Both the position numbers and the translations under genes were made by a program. A DNA stretch of 64,000 nucleotides, taken from the NCBI GenBank assembly GCA_030068145.1, contig JAPJBO010000454.1:62001-126000 (forward strand), in the 5' to 3' direction. Positions 10,401 through 18,640 of this stretch are shown in pieces. Each line of letters opens with the position of its first letter. Positions within the stretch are counted from its first letter, which is position 1. Under the pieces are notes generated by a model. The model saw only the letters and a program-made list of their open reading frames with translations. It had not been told where the DNA came from and ran no database searches. This DNA comes from Diplonema papillatum. Taxonomy: Eukaryota > Euglenozoa > Diplonemea > Diplonemida > Diplonemidae.

Positions 10401-11726
10401 GATGTTCACCTTGCACTACACGTTCCAAGTGAAAGGTTCGAAGAATGGTTGAGGCGCAGCTCTTGATGGATGGAGGCACGGTTAACTTCACTTGTTGTTT
10501 GTGCGATTTAACCTACACACCTGGGTTCTGGTTAAACCGGTTCTTTTTAGCTGTAACAAATACTGTCTCCAGGGAAGCAGAAATTGGTAGTCGGAAAAAA
10601 TTTCGACCGAAAATTTTCGACCAAAATTTTTGACCAAAATTTTTTGACTAAAAATTTTGACCAAAAATTTTCGACCAAAAATTTTGACCAAAATTTTTTG
10701 ACCAAAAATTTTCGACCAAAAAATTTGACCAAAAAATTTCGACCAAAATTTTTTGACCAAAAATTTTGACCAGAACTTTTCGACCAAAAATTTTGACCAA
10801 AAATTTTCGACTAAAATTTTTGACCAAACATTTTGACCAAAATTTTGACCAAACATTTTGACCAAAAATTTGGACCCAAATTCTGGGTCCAAATTTTGGA
10901 CCCAAATTTTGGACCCAAAACCGAACCGAAAACCGACCCCGAAACCGAACCTTCCAGAATTAAATCTGAAAACCGAACCCAAAACCGACCCCAAAACCGA
11001 CCCCAAAACCGAACCTTCCAGAATTAAATCTGAAAACCGAACCCGAAACCGACCCCAAAACCGACCCCAAAACCGAACCTTCCAGAATTAAATCTGAAAA
11101 CCGAACCCGAAACCGACCCCAAAACCGACCCCAAAACCGAACCTTCCAGAATTAGATTTGGAAACCGAACCCGAAACCGACCCCAAAACCGAACCCTTCC
11201 AGAAATAAAACACCCCCCCCCCCAGTAACAACGGTCACACCCTAACCCCCGGGAAGTTCGAACACTCCCCTTTTTACAACTTTCTATTTTCTATTCTTGC
11301 GTCCCTTTCCTAGACGACATCTTCCTCGAAGAAGACTTGATGCATATCATCAACCATGCATGAGAGGCAGTGCTCTGCCCAAACATTAAACTAAGATTTA
11401 CCCCCGGGAAGTTCGAGCGAACTTTACCTCTATAAACCCTACAGGTGTTTGAGAAGGACGCCGACACCTTCACCGCCGAACTCAGCAACCTGCGAACGTT
11501 GATCACCGACACGCTGAAGGAAGGAGTCATGCTCTACGCAAACAGCGCGCCGCAAACAACGCCGAAGCGCAAACTGGACAAGAGTGCACAAGCCCGGCTG
11601 AACCCGTTAGACCAGACGAAGGAGCTGTACGCGAAGGCGTTGGACCTCGGCAGCAAAAAGCTGACGAACGAAGACCTCGTCCAGATCATCGAATCGATGG
11701 GCAAGCTGCACCTCCGGGAGGCGTGA
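911..11726 (+). CDS. EDRF1: EDRF1-like TPR protein (C-terminal ~905 residues, six exons)
   Basis: Spliced gene: 911-1481, 1671-1743, 4036-4791, 5587-6534, 9158-9246, 11445-11726. All five junctions are GT-AG and phase-consistent (0,1,1,1,0). The first exon carries the hallmark EDRF1 block: Tyr-Trp-Leu-Asp-Asn followed by a conserved run ending in a Leu-Tyr-Asp motif. Later exons carry the Pro-Val-Ala-(Met)-Leu segment, a TPR-like helix pair, and a Phe-Ser-Pro-(Gln)-Glu-Glu ... Tyr-(Phe)-Asn-(Glu)-Ala-Ile-(Ser)-(His)-Tyr segment that follows human EDRF1 order. EDRF1 is known as an erythroid differentiation-related nuclear factor in vertebrates; its role outside animals is unclear, so only the family is claimed. 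The human protein is about 1240 residues; here roughly 250-330 N-terminal residues are missing, because no in-frame ATG precedes the conserved block and position 911 looks like an acceptor. Introns are full of arrays, SINE-like repeats and partial exon copies. Confidence 0.85.
1671..1743 (+). CDS. EDRF1: EDRF1-like, small exon 2
   Basis: A 73-nt exon between TCCACCACAG and GTACGT. It enters in phase 0, leaves in phase 1, and encodes a short Gln/Ser-rich linker. The human protein also has a low-complexity linker near here, which fits. Confidence 0.7.
2174..2366 (+). pseudogene. partial copy 1 of EDRF1-like exon 3
   Basis: Nearly identical to the 5' part of the exon at 4036, including the ...TTCAACAG acceptor. 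It lacks two internal pieces: one around the Val-Val-Lys-Ala-Gln segment and 15 nt coding Thr-Ala-Glu-Val-Ala. It then runs straight into the GGACCA array with no clear donor. Interpreted as a truncated tandem duplicate. Confidence 0.85.
2544..2756 (+). pseudogene. partial copy 2 of EDRF1-like exon 3
   Basis: Retains the acceptor and about 210 nt of the exon, with the same 15-nt in-frame deletion as copies 1 and 3. The frame remains open into the following array and no convincing donor is present. Confidence 0.85.
3126..3338 (+). pseudogene. partial copy 3 of EDRF1-like exon 3
   Basis: Same structure as copy 2, with an identical breakpoint after the Ala-Lys-Gly codons. Here the breakpoint reads AAGGTTTGG, which creates a weak donor-like GT not present in copy 2. 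The shared breakpoint and shared deletion imply the copies arose from one another, not independently. Confidence 0.85.
4036..4791 (+). CDS. EDRF1: EDRF1-like, exon 3 (intact copy)
   Basis: Acceptor TTCAACAG, donor GTTTGC, phase 1 in and out. It encodes the TPR-like segment beginning after the Pro-Val-Ala motif, a Lys/Pro-rich loop, and a helical region ending in Leu-Leu-Ser-Ser-Ser-Asn. It is the fourth and only full-length copy of this exon in the region. Confidence 0.85.
4830..5012 (+). repeat. dispersed repeat family B
   Basis: Starts at GGTACCAGGGAAAGCCTGCT; homologous to 9285, 23350 (reverse), 46305 (reverse) and 60545 (reverse). In the reverse copies the other end is preceded by A/GAA-rich tracts. 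Probably a short retroposon; no promoter boxes were recognised. Confidence 0.8.
5029..5380 (+). pseudogene. partial copy of EDRF1-like exon 4
   Basis: Duplicates the end of intron 3 and about 290 nt of the next exon (intact copy at 5587), with the same ACGCGCAG acceptor. It lacks 18 nt coding Leu-Glu-Lys-Asp-Ser-Leu and stops abruptly after the His-Gln codons, joining unrelated repeat sequence with a stop and no donor. If spliced in, it would truncate the protein. Confidence 0.85.
5381..5450 (+). repeat. dispersed repeat with GAAGAAGACTTGATGC core
   Basis: A short repeat also found at about 8345-8420, 11310-11430 and 44400-44480, typically followed by GAGAGGCAGTG and a C-rich tract. It abuts the breakpoint of the exon-4 copy. 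Confidence 0.7.
5587..6534 (+). CDS. EDRF1: EDRF1-like, exon 4
   Basis: A 948-nt exon between ACGCGCAG and GTATGA, phase 1 in and out. It encodes the long helical TPR-like body of EDRF1, including an Asn-(Ile)-Gly-(Lys)-Leu-Met-(Gln)-Arg repeat and two Tyr-(Tyr)-Asn-Lys-Ala-Ile-Asp-Tyr-Tyr-type motifs. This is the best conserved part of the gene after the N-terminal signature. Confidence 0.88.
6545..6835 (-). mobile_element. SINE-like repeat family A, copy 1
   Basis: About 290 bp, beginning on the plus strand at ACATAAGCGCCAGCTTGG. Read on the minus strand it ends in an A-rich tail, as a retroposon would. Other copies are at 38645, 43850, 56655, 57028, 60950 and 63932. It lies only ~10 nt inside intron 4. 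Confidence 0.75.
6840..7065 (+). repeat. dispersed repeat family F, copy 1
   Basis: About 220 bp, from a GAAGCACCTGCTTTGTAGG end to CCCTCGAGTATTTTG. Homologous to 16375-16570 (inverted) and to 8440-8818, where it is interrupted by another element. Confidence 0.75.
7066..8187. other. intron 4 sequence without recognised content
   Basis: Mixed-composition intronic DNA. I see no convincing exon, RNA gene or array. Short matches to other intronic repeats occur near 7990 and 8150 (GAAAGGGTCCCCC, twice). Confidence 0.5.
8188..8325. repeat. palindromic GACAAAGTGGATTAT cluster
   Basis: Several direct and inverted copies of GACAAAGTGGATTAT and its complement within ~140 bp. They could fold into stacked hairpins. 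Possibly a small foldback element; no terminal duplication was identified. Confidence 0.7.
8440..8818 (+). repeat. family F copy interrupted by element E
   Basis: The two halves (8440-8527 and 8755-8818) align to consecutive parts of the family F copy at 6840. The intervening DNA is element E. This is a simple nested insertion. Confidence 0.7.
8528..8754. mobile_element. MITE-like element E, copy 1
   Basis: About 225 bp with inverted GACATTTCCGGAA / TCCGGAAATGTTC ends. A homologous copy lies inverted at 33689. One side extends past the inverted repeat by the palindromic GTACATCTGTAC segment, so that boundary is approximate. Confidence 0.7.
9158..9246 (+). CDS. EDRF1: EDRF1-like, exon 5
   Basis: An 89-nt exon with acceptor CAACGCAG and donor GTATGC. 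It enters in phase 1 and leaves in phase 0, matching both neighbours. It encodes an amphipathic segment rich in Val, Ser and Lys with a Trp. Confidence 0.7.
9285..9355 (+). repeat. repeat family B, truncated copy
   Basis: Only the first ~70 bp of family B (from GGTACCAGGGAAAGCCTGCT), joined directly to repeat family H. Confidence 0.75.
9356..9460 (+). repeat. dispersed repeat family H
   Basis: Contains AACCATGGTTAATTGCGC and GTGTCAGCCGAAGCTG. The same unit is inverted at 19455-19570, followed there by related sequence to about 19600. Confidence 0.7.
9461..10590. other. intron 5 sequence without recognised content
   Basis: Unremarkable intronic DNA with a few short C or A runs. No exon with matching splice sites and codon bias was found between exon 5 and the arrays that start near 10590. 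Confidence 0.5.
10590..10905. repeat. GACCAAAAATTTT array
   Basis: A 12-14-bp unit built on GACCAAAATTTT / TTTTCGACCAAAA, degenerate, about 24 units, grading at its end into GGACCCAAATTT units. It resembles the GGACCAAATTTT array of intron 2 and may share an origin. Confidence 0.9.
10906..11210. repeat. 64-bp tandem array in intron 5
   Basis: About four units, spaced exactly 64 bp (markers at 10951, 11015, 11079, 11143), each made of ACCGACCCCAAA subunits plus CCTTCCAGAATTAAATCTG. The unit contains a branch/acceptor-like CCTTCCAG. Confidence 0.9.
11445..11726 (+). CDS. EDRF1: EDRF1-like, terminal exon 6
   Basis: Acceptor CCCTACAG, phase 0, reading to TGA at 11724. It encodes a C-terminal helical segment with a repeated Ser/Thr-Asn-Glu-Asp-Leu-Val-Gln-type motif. 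Its 3' end is duplicated just downstream. Confidence 0.85.
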   Translation: MFEKDADTFTAELSNLRTLITDTLKEGVMLYANSAPQTTPKRKLDKSAQARLNPLDQTKELYAKALDLGSKKLTNEDLVQIIESMGKLHLREA

Positions 11727-11779
11727 GCAGGCATTGGCAGACTTCTCGACCAAAGGCGAAAAAGATGAAAGCCTTACTG

Positions 11780-11910
11780 CAGCGAAAACAACTGACGAGC
11801 GAAGATCTGGTCCAGATCATCGAATTAATGGCAAGCTGAGAGGCGTGAACGAAGCATTTGCAGACTTCTCGACCAAAGGCGAAAAAGATGCAAGCCTCAC
11901 TGGTTGCGAA
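11780..11910 (+). pseudogene. partial downstream copy of EDRF1-like last exon
   Basis: Repeats the last ~70 coding nt of exon 6, the stop region and the following ~60 nt (GACTTCTCGACCAAAGGCG occurs at both sites). It carries substitutions and small deletions, so it is an older copy. It has no acceptor of its own. Confidence 0.75.
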
Positions 11911-12356
11911 AACTGTGAAGACAGAGGAGTACGAAGATGACAAAGCATCCTGCGCTCCTCCTGCTTGGGTCCCGCGCGCATCGCCAGTAAGGCTTCGTGG
12001 CGGCTTTCTTTGCTGCAGCGGGAACTTCTAGCTGGTCCCCGCTCGCACCGCTGCCGATCCTTGTGCCTTCTCAATGAGAAGTCCGTGTGTTTTTTTAGTG
12101 CCGACAATTTTTGCGGCTTTGCCATACAATGGTGTGTATACCACCGTGCATACCATGCAGGGTCAAAACCTTGTGTCTTTTTAAAACGCTCCCGCGGGGC
12201 CAATGGACCCCAAATTTTTTTTTTGGAAAAAAAAAACTTTGCTCAATTTCATCAAAATTAGTGCAGAGTTTGTTCCAAAATTTTTAAAATTCAAAAAACC
12301 CAATTTTTTTCTGGTTTTTTTTTTTCGTAATAACAATTAATTGTAGGCGTAAAGTG

Positions 12357-12970
12357 CTTATATGGCCAGCAATGTTTCAAAATTGCTTTTATGGCCAGCA
12401 ATGTTTCAAAAAGTTGCTTATATGGCCAGCAATGTTTCAGAAAATTGCTTATATGGCCAGCAATGTTTCAAAATTGCTTATATGGCCAGCAATGTTTCAG
12501 AAAGCTGCTTATATGGCCAGCAATGTTTCAGAATTGCTTATATGGCCAGCAATGTTTCAGAATTGCTTATATGGCCAGCTATGTTTCAGGAAATTGCTTA
12601 TATGGCCAGCAATGTTTCAAAATTGCTTATATGGCCAGCAATGTTTCAGAAAACTGCTTATATGGCCAGCAATGTTTCAAAATTGCTTATACGGCCAGCA
12701 ATGTTTCAGAAAGCTGCTTATATGGCCAGCAATGTTTCAGAATTGCTTATATGGCCAGCAATGTTTCAGAATTGCTTATATGGCCAGCTATGTTTCAGGA
12801 AATTGCTTATATGGCCAGCAATGTTTCAAAATTGCTTATATGGCCAGCAATGTTTCAGAAAACTGCTTATATGGCCAGCAATGTTTCGATAGTTGCTTAT
12901 CCGGCCAGGGGTGCTTCTTGGGTATAATTTCTGGCAAATTTCTTGTGTCTTTATTTTTGGCCGAATTTTT
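12357..12970 (+). repeat. left inverted array of the foldback MULE
   Basis: About 19 units of a 28-32-bp repeat, GCTTATATGGCCAGCAATGT plus TTCAGAAAA. Past the last unit, inverted homology continues (GGCCAGGGGTGCTTCTTGGG at 12902) with the complement near 14585, so the array is part of a longer TIR. Confidence 0.9.
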
Positions 12971-13059
12971 GGGTTTATTTTTGGGTCAAATTTTCGGGTT
13001 TCTTTTGAGTCAAACATTTTGAGCAATATTTGGGTCAACTTTTGGCTCGAATTTTGTGC

Positions 13060-13890
13060 ATATTTGGGTCAACAAATTGCAATGCAGTCTGACATCAACG
13101 GCCTTTGTGGGCAATGCACACGGTCCACGAAACCACCAAGGTCCACGAAAAACATCGTCCAGTTCTCTGTGTCTTCGGCTAATCCGATTGCGTGGGCGAT
13201 AGGGACCGTGTTCTCCTCGCCGTCAAACCCGACAGCACAGAACAAGAGCCCTCCTGTGTGCTTCAGGTGCGCGGCGTCCACGATTACGATCGGACACATA
13301 TGAGGCAGTGCGGCAACACACGCACCGTGCGCGGCGAAGGCGTACTTGAAGCGGCCCGCCTTGTCTTCAACCACGCGGCAGGAAGCCGCCGGGTCCTCTT
13401 TCTCGACGGACGCAAAGTACGACCGTAGCAGGCCGTATGTATCCTCTCCAGCAATGCTGTTCTGATCAACAGCTCGCCTGCGGGCCTGAAGTGCCACGTA
13501 CGTGCTAATGTCGACGGAGAAGTCTGACTTTGCACGCGCCACAATGGCAGCAGAAGATAACTTGGCTCCTGGACGAGCCACGGCTGGATGGTGGTAGCCA
13601 GCCAGTCAGTTTGCAAGCCGAGCACGTGTGTGCTAGACTCGCACTGATGTTGAACACCCCATCCTCGCTTTCTCTAGCGTTGCACTGGAAAGGGCAGGCA
13701 TCACCGCTTTGCACCGCTTTGCACGAGAACAAAACTTTCTCCCGGTGCAGCTCGCGGTGAATGTTGCCCCGGTTCTGCTTGAGGCAAGCCTCAATCACCG
13801 CAGCCTGGAATGCATTTCGCCCTGCAAACGTACATCCAACCGATAGAAGCACGGATGCATCATGCGGGAAGATGGGGAGTTCGGGGGAAG
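13060..13890 (-). pseudogene. MULE transposase fragment (frameshifted, 3'-truncated)
   Basis: On the minus strand, 13890-13600 encodes a MuDR-type N-terminal domain: Val-Gly-Cys-Thr-Phe, then Phe-Ser-Cys-Lys, then Cys-Pro-Phe, then His-Thr-Cys-Ser. After a frameshift near 13590, the stretch 13581-13069 encodes the start of the MULE catalytic domain: Ile-Val-Asp-Ala-Ala-His with the first Asp, Gly-Gly-Leu-Leu-Phe-Cys-Ala-Val-Gly, the Pro-Ile-Ala-His-Ala-Ile segment, and a Met-Ser-Asp motif matching the second Asp. The remainder of the DDE domain is absent, and the frame ends in the TIR. The family cuts DNA at TIRs and usually leaves 8-11-bp duplications, longer than the 4 bp seen at the outer ends. 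Not functional as it stands. Confidence 0.75.
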
Positions 13891-14219
13891 CTCAGGCTCC
13901 CAAAAGGGAGGATGAACTTGCGCAGCTGGGGTTCCACAGGATCTGGTAGATCTGTTCCTGGCGGGGCTGAAGATTCTGGTGGTTGCAGGGGTTCAGGATG
14001 CGAAGCCGGAGGATCAGGCATTTCCTGGGCTTGTGACTGTGGCGCTGGTACGAGGGCCTTCAAAGTTAAAGCAAGCAATTCGGTATCGTGCTCCAGACCG
14101 TTGACGACATTGGACACGTCCGTTGTTGCAGCATATGAAAGGATACCGACAAGGTCGGCCTTTTCAAGCACTGGAGCGGCCAATATGATTATCTTCTGAA
14201 GTACCTCTGATGCCGACAT
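13860..14219 (-). CDS. N-terminal reading frame upstream of the MULE transposase
   Basis: ATG at 14219 (minus strand), 119 residues: a helical, hydrophobic first half with Val-Leu-Glu-Lys-Ala-Asp, then a Pro/Ser/Glu-rich linker. It ends in TGA ~25 nt before the zinc-binding segment of the transposase, which continues in another frame. It is likely the displaced N-terminus of the same transposase, or a small accessory protein of the element. Confidence 0.4.
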   Translation of the reverse strand: MSASEVLQKIIILAAPVLEKADLVGILSYAATTDVSNVVNGLEHDTELLALTLKALVPAPQSQAQEMPDPPASHPEPLQPPESSAPPGTDLPDPVEPQLRKFILPFGSLSFPRTPHLPA

Positions 14220-14499
14220 GATACTTCTCGTGATTTATGCCCCTAATTTTGAAACCTATCTTCTGGTGTTTGTTGGCGTGATGTTTTTTGTGTGATTTTG
14301 AACTCTAATGTTGAAACCTTGTGGCACGACCGTTTTTCACTGCGCCAAAGTCTGGTCTGCATCTGAGCTTGCACCTACCGACTGACGTTGCTCACTCCAC
14401 TGCAAGCCAAAACCGTGACAAATAATTGACCGCAAATACTACCCAAAAATTGACTCAAAATCACCCAAAATTTCGACCACCCAAAAATTCTGACCCAAA

Positions 14500-15205
14500 G
14501 TTTGACCAAGATGGCACCCCCGGACCAAAATTGCACCCTCGTAAAGAGATATCCAGAATTGGACCCAAAAAGTACCCCTGGCCATATAAGCAACTTTTTG
14601 AAACATTGCTGGCCATATAAGCAACTTTTGAAACATTGCTGGCCATATAAGCAACTTTCGATACATTGTTGGCCATATAAGCAACTTTCGAAACATTGCT
14701 GGCCATAAAAGCAATTTTGAAACGTTGCTGGCCATAGAAGCTATTTTCTGAAACATTGCTGGCCATATACGCAACCTCTGAAACATTGCTGGCCATATAA
14801 GCAGTTTATGAAACATTGCCACTGGCCATATAAGCAGTATTCTGAAACATTGCTGGCCATAAAAGCAGTTTTCGAAACATTGCTACTGGTCATATAAGCA
14901 GTATTGAAACATTTCTGCCCATATAAGCAGTTTCTGAAACATTGCTGGCCATATAAGCAATTTTGAAACATTGCTGGCCATATAAGCAGTAATCTGAAAC
15001 ATTGCTGGCCATATAAGCAGTATTGTGAAACATTGCTGGCCATATAAGCAGTATTCTGAAACGTCGCTGGCCATATAAGCAGTATTCTGAAACATTGCTG
15101 GCCATATATGCAGTTTTCTGAAACATTGCTGGCCATATAAGCAATTTATGAAACTTTAGTGGCCATACAAGCAGTTTATGATAAGTAGGCTGGCCATATA
15201 AGCCA
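14500..15205 (-). repeat. right inverted array of the foldback MULE
   Basis: About 19 units of AAACATTGCTGGCCATATAA, the exact complement of the left array, plus inverted flanking homology on the transposase side. The units are more varied than on the left. Confidence 0.9.
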
Positions 15206-15217
15206 TGTTGTCCTTAA

Positions 15218-15345
15218 TTGTAAACACGAAAGAGAACGCTGGCAGCGTGTTTGGGAGAAGATTAGCCTACCGATCATATTCACTCACTATCACTCACTAA
15301 CAGGCTAATCCTCCCCCGGCACGTACAAACAAACACACGCCTATT
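15218..15345 (+). repeat. dispersed repeat family G, copy 1
   Basis: Begins near GAAAGAGAACGCTGGCAGCG and ends CCCCCGGCACGTACAAACAA. A second copy is at 36597-36705. It lies between the right foldback array and the right outer TIR. Confidence 0.75.
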
Positions 15346-15493
15346 CTTTTTTGCCATTTCCCAAAAGACAAAAGGTTTTGACCCTGCATGATACACCGAT
15401 GCAATACCGTGCTGATATGGGTCTCATAGTGGGCCCATATTGGGTCACACGGCATGCTCAGCTCCCGATCTGGTGGTCTGAGGTTGTGTATAT

Positions 15494-15714
15494 CATGCAG
15501 GGTCAAAACCTTGTGTCTTTTTGGAAACGGCAAAAAAAAAAAAATTCTGGAAAAAAAATTGGGTTTTTTGAATTTTAAAATTTTGGAACAAACTCTGCAG
15601 TAATTTTTGCTGAAGTTGAGCGATTTTTTTTTTTTTTTTTTTCCAACTTTTTTTTTGGGGTCCATCGGCCCCGCGGGAGCGTTTTAAAAAGACACAAGGT
15701 TTTGACCCTGCATG
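15494..15714. mobile_element. 221-bp MITE with CATGCAGGGTC ends, ATAT target duplication
   Basis: Near-perfect ~30-bp TIRs (CATGCAGGGTCAAAACCTTG...), A/T-rich interior with GGAACAAACTCTGCAG, and flanking ATAT at 15490-15493 and 15715-15718. Opposite orientation to the copy at 19629. Confidence 0.9.
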
Positions 15715-15719
15715 ATATA

Positions 15720-16370
15720 TACGACGCGCGCGCGCGTAGGCCGCAGACACAAGCGTTTCTGGCCCCGAGGTCGGGAGCTCAGACCCAGATATCGGGATAT
15801 CGGGGTCCGCACGGCAAAGCAATGTTTCGCGCTCAGGAAAAAAGCGGCTGGTTTTAGCCGGAAAAAAAGTTTCAGGAAATCGACCGGTCTCGATTCACGA
15901 GGTGCTGCGTGCAGCTGCGTCGTGTTCCCCCGCCAAGAACGTGTCAGCTTTCTCTTCTCGTCAGAAGACGGCCAAGCCGCGAACACGGACGGGAAACGCA
16001 GAGGCGGGGGGGAGGCATTGACTAGCTTCTCCCCCGCTTCACCCGGCACGCGCAAGGGCGTTTCCTCGGCTGCGCTCGACGATGTCCCGCAGAAGAAGCT
16101 GATTTTTGGAAGGTTTGCCGATCAGAATGTTTTTGCGACAACATCTTGATTCGCATCTTGCCCGATTTGTGCATCAAGCTGATTCCGCCCCATGGGCGGC
16201 ATAGCCAAAGCTTACACTGTCGAAAATCGGCTGTTTTCGTGCGAGTCCTGCAGGTAAAAAAGAAACGCTCGAAGTTTAATCAGCCGGCAACCGCCTCTAG
16301 CCGGATATCCCTACGATTATCTATCGGAAAGAACGCGCGAGAACACCCAGCTTGAAAACCGAAGTTTTCA
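15720..16370. other. unassigned region, weakly coding-like
   Basis: Contains a 145-codon open frame on the plus strand (15712-16149) and GC-ending codons in another frame (about 15900-16020), but no recognisable domain, and the frames disagree. It could be a remnant exon; no functional call is made. Confidence 0.35.
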
Positions 16371-16374
16371 GCTC

Positions 16375-16570
16375 GAAAAAAATACTCGAGGGACTGCCTT
16401 GTGCTCATTTCGAAGGAGGTTAGAGGGGGAGAAAACAATACAACTCCCGCCACTAAACCCAGATTTACCTGTGTTTCGTGTGGGCTACAGGCACATTTAC
16501 CTCCTTTGGTCTTTCGCAACTGGCAGTCTCCTTAAGAATTTCCTACAAAGCAGGTGCTTATACAAAAAGA
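16375..16570 (-). repeat. dispersed repeat family F, inverted copy
   Basis: The complement of 6840-7065, from AAAATACTCGAGGGACTGCC to CTACAAAGCAGGTGCTTATA, somewhat rearranged in the middle. Confidence 0.7.
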
Positions 16571-17570
16571 AAAGAGAGCATTTGATCGTTCGCAGAATGT
16601 GAGAACAGGGCGAAATCACCACCACAAGGCAATTCCTTAAGGAAAAACATCAGAAACCCAAACAGCAGCCACAAAAGTTAGCCCGACTGGCTCCCGACCA
16701 CAGGGAACCAAGTTGGAGTTTAAGAGGATGTGCCCCCCCCCCCCTTTTTAACTGATTGCTCAGGCACGGTTGTAGGGGCCTTCTCCCCGTGACGGATTCG
16801 CCTGTGCTCTAGTAGCACGGGTGGTCCTGGCTGTGACGAGCTACGAACAGCCGCCTGACCGACCAGACTCACACCGCTGTCCTGTCTGCAGACACTCAGG
16901 TTCCGCGCTGATGATGGTCCGCCTTATGTGTCCGTGGCTTAAAGGACCGAAACACGGCGCAGACGGGACCAGTGCGGTGTTGAGCACCTACCCATTCCAA
17001 GCACGTTCTTGCAATCCCCGCTAGCCAAAGTGAGAAGAAGAGTGAAAGCGTACGTACAGTAGTGAGAAGAGAAGAGAACGAGTGAAAAAGAAGTTGGCGG
17101 CAGCACAAACTACCGGGCCAGCGGAGACCACCGCAAAAAGAATTCTGATGTTTCCTTATCCCTCAAAACCAGCACCAATAACAACGACCCCCCTGTCGCA
17201 CCCGAAAAGTGGGTTTGACACCCGCATACTTGACTCCAGCTTTAACTCCAGCTTCTGAAGCTGGCTCCACTGTGCTCGAACTGCCTGACAAACCAGACTC
17301 ACACTGCTGTCCTGTCTGCAGACACACTCTGGCTCCGCGCTTATGTGTCCGTGACTTCAATGACCGAAGCACGGAGGTACCAAAGCCTGCCGCGGCGAAA
17401 GTGTCCCCCTATTGTTCCAGTAGATCCGTTCCCAGCCACGACGAGTGAAGCTGCTGTGAAGCGGCACTTAGGTTTCAGAGGATACCGAAATAAAATCCTC
17501 GATGATGCTCGCAGTCAACCATCGGCTGCATGCCGATGGGTATCCCATCCGGAGCATCTACCGATTCATG
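16571..17570. other. repeat-rich intergenic region
   Basis: No gene seen. It holds two diverged copies of a ~90-bp unit (16855-16960 and 17283-17375) around CACTGCTGTCCTGTCTGCAG. It also holds a segment (17035-17190) shared with 60760-60885 that includes TTCCTTATCCCTCAAAACCA. Confidence 0.5.
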
Positions 17571-17574
17571 GTGT

Positions 17575-18640
17575 CTAGAAGTACCACACCGTAGTACTAC
17601 CTACAGAGTACCTGTGGTACTACGTGGTGGTATGTGGTGATATGTGGTGATCCCATCCGGAGCATCTACCGATTCATGGTATCTAGTAGTACCACACCGT
17701 AGTACTACCTACAGAGTACCTGTGGTACTACGTGGTGGTATGTGCGGAGCATCTACCGATTCATGGTATCTACGTAGTACCACAGCGTAGTCCTACCTAA
17801 CAGAGTACCCTGTAGCACCTGGTACTACGTGGTTAGTGCTACGTGGTGGTATGTGCGGAGCATCTACCGATTCATGGTATCTACGTAGTACCACAGCGTA
17901 GTCCTACCTAACAGAGTACCCTGTAGCACCTGGTACTACGTGGTTAGTGCTACGTGGTGGTATGTGCGGAGCATCTACCGATTCATGGTATCTACGTAGT
18001 ACCACAGCGTAGTCCTACCTAACAGAGTACCCTGTAGCACCTGGTACTACGTGGTTAGTGCTACGTGGTGGTATGTGCGGAGCATCTACCGATTCATGGT
18101 ATCTACGTAGTACCACAGCGTAGTCCTACCTAACAGAGTACCCTGTAGCACCTGGTACTACGTGGTTAGTGCTACGTGGTGGTATGTGCGGAACATCTAC
18201 CGATTCATGGTATCTACGTAGTACCACAGCGTAGTCCTACCTAACAGAGTACCCTGTAGCACCTGGTACTACGTGGTTAGTGCTACGTGGTGGTATGTGC
18301 GGAGCATCTACCGATTCATGGTATCTACGTAGTACCACAGCGTAGTCCTACCTAACAGAGTACCCTGTAGCACCTGGTACTACGTGGTTAGTGCTACGTG
18401 GTGGTATGTGCGGAGCATCTACCGATTCATGGTATCTACGTAGTACCACAGCGTAGTCCTACCTAACAGAGTACCCTGTAGCACCTGGTACTACGTGGTT
18501 AGTGCTACGTGGTGGTATGTGCGGAACATCTACCGATTCATGGAATCTACGTAGTACCACAGCGTAGTCCTACCTAACAGAGTACCCTGTAGCACCTGGT
18601 ACTACGTGGTTAGTGCTACGTGGTGGTATGTGGTGATCCC
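17575..18640. repeat. 111-bp satellite with internal hairpin
   Basis: Two short leader units, then about eight units spaced exactly 111 bp (GTGCGGAGC at 17742, 17853, 17964, and onward). Each unit contains GTAGTACCA and its complement TGGTACTAC ~60 bp apart, so each could form a stem-loop. Units are nearly identical, which implies recent expansion. Confidence 0.95.

Larger units (their letters stand above)
12154..15390. mobile_element. composite DNA transposon with TIRs, ATAC target duplication and MULE core
   Basis: Outer ends are inverted: CATGCAGGGTCAAAACCTTG on the left and its complement ending at 15390. They are flanked by ATAC at 12150-12153 and 15391-15394. The left ~180 bp and right ~45 bp together equal one complete 220-bp MITE of the type at 15494 and 19629. 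Inside are inverted arrays (12357-12970 and 14500-15205) enclosing a broken MULE transposase on the minus strand. Either the short MITEs are deletion derivatives of this element, or a foldback MULE inserted into a MITE. A piece of repeat G lies near the right end. Confidence 0.75.

Noticed and set aside
17575-18640. CRISPR-like array
   Set aside because: Units are directly contiguous at 111 bp with no unique spacers, no cas genes are present, and the context is eukaryotic.
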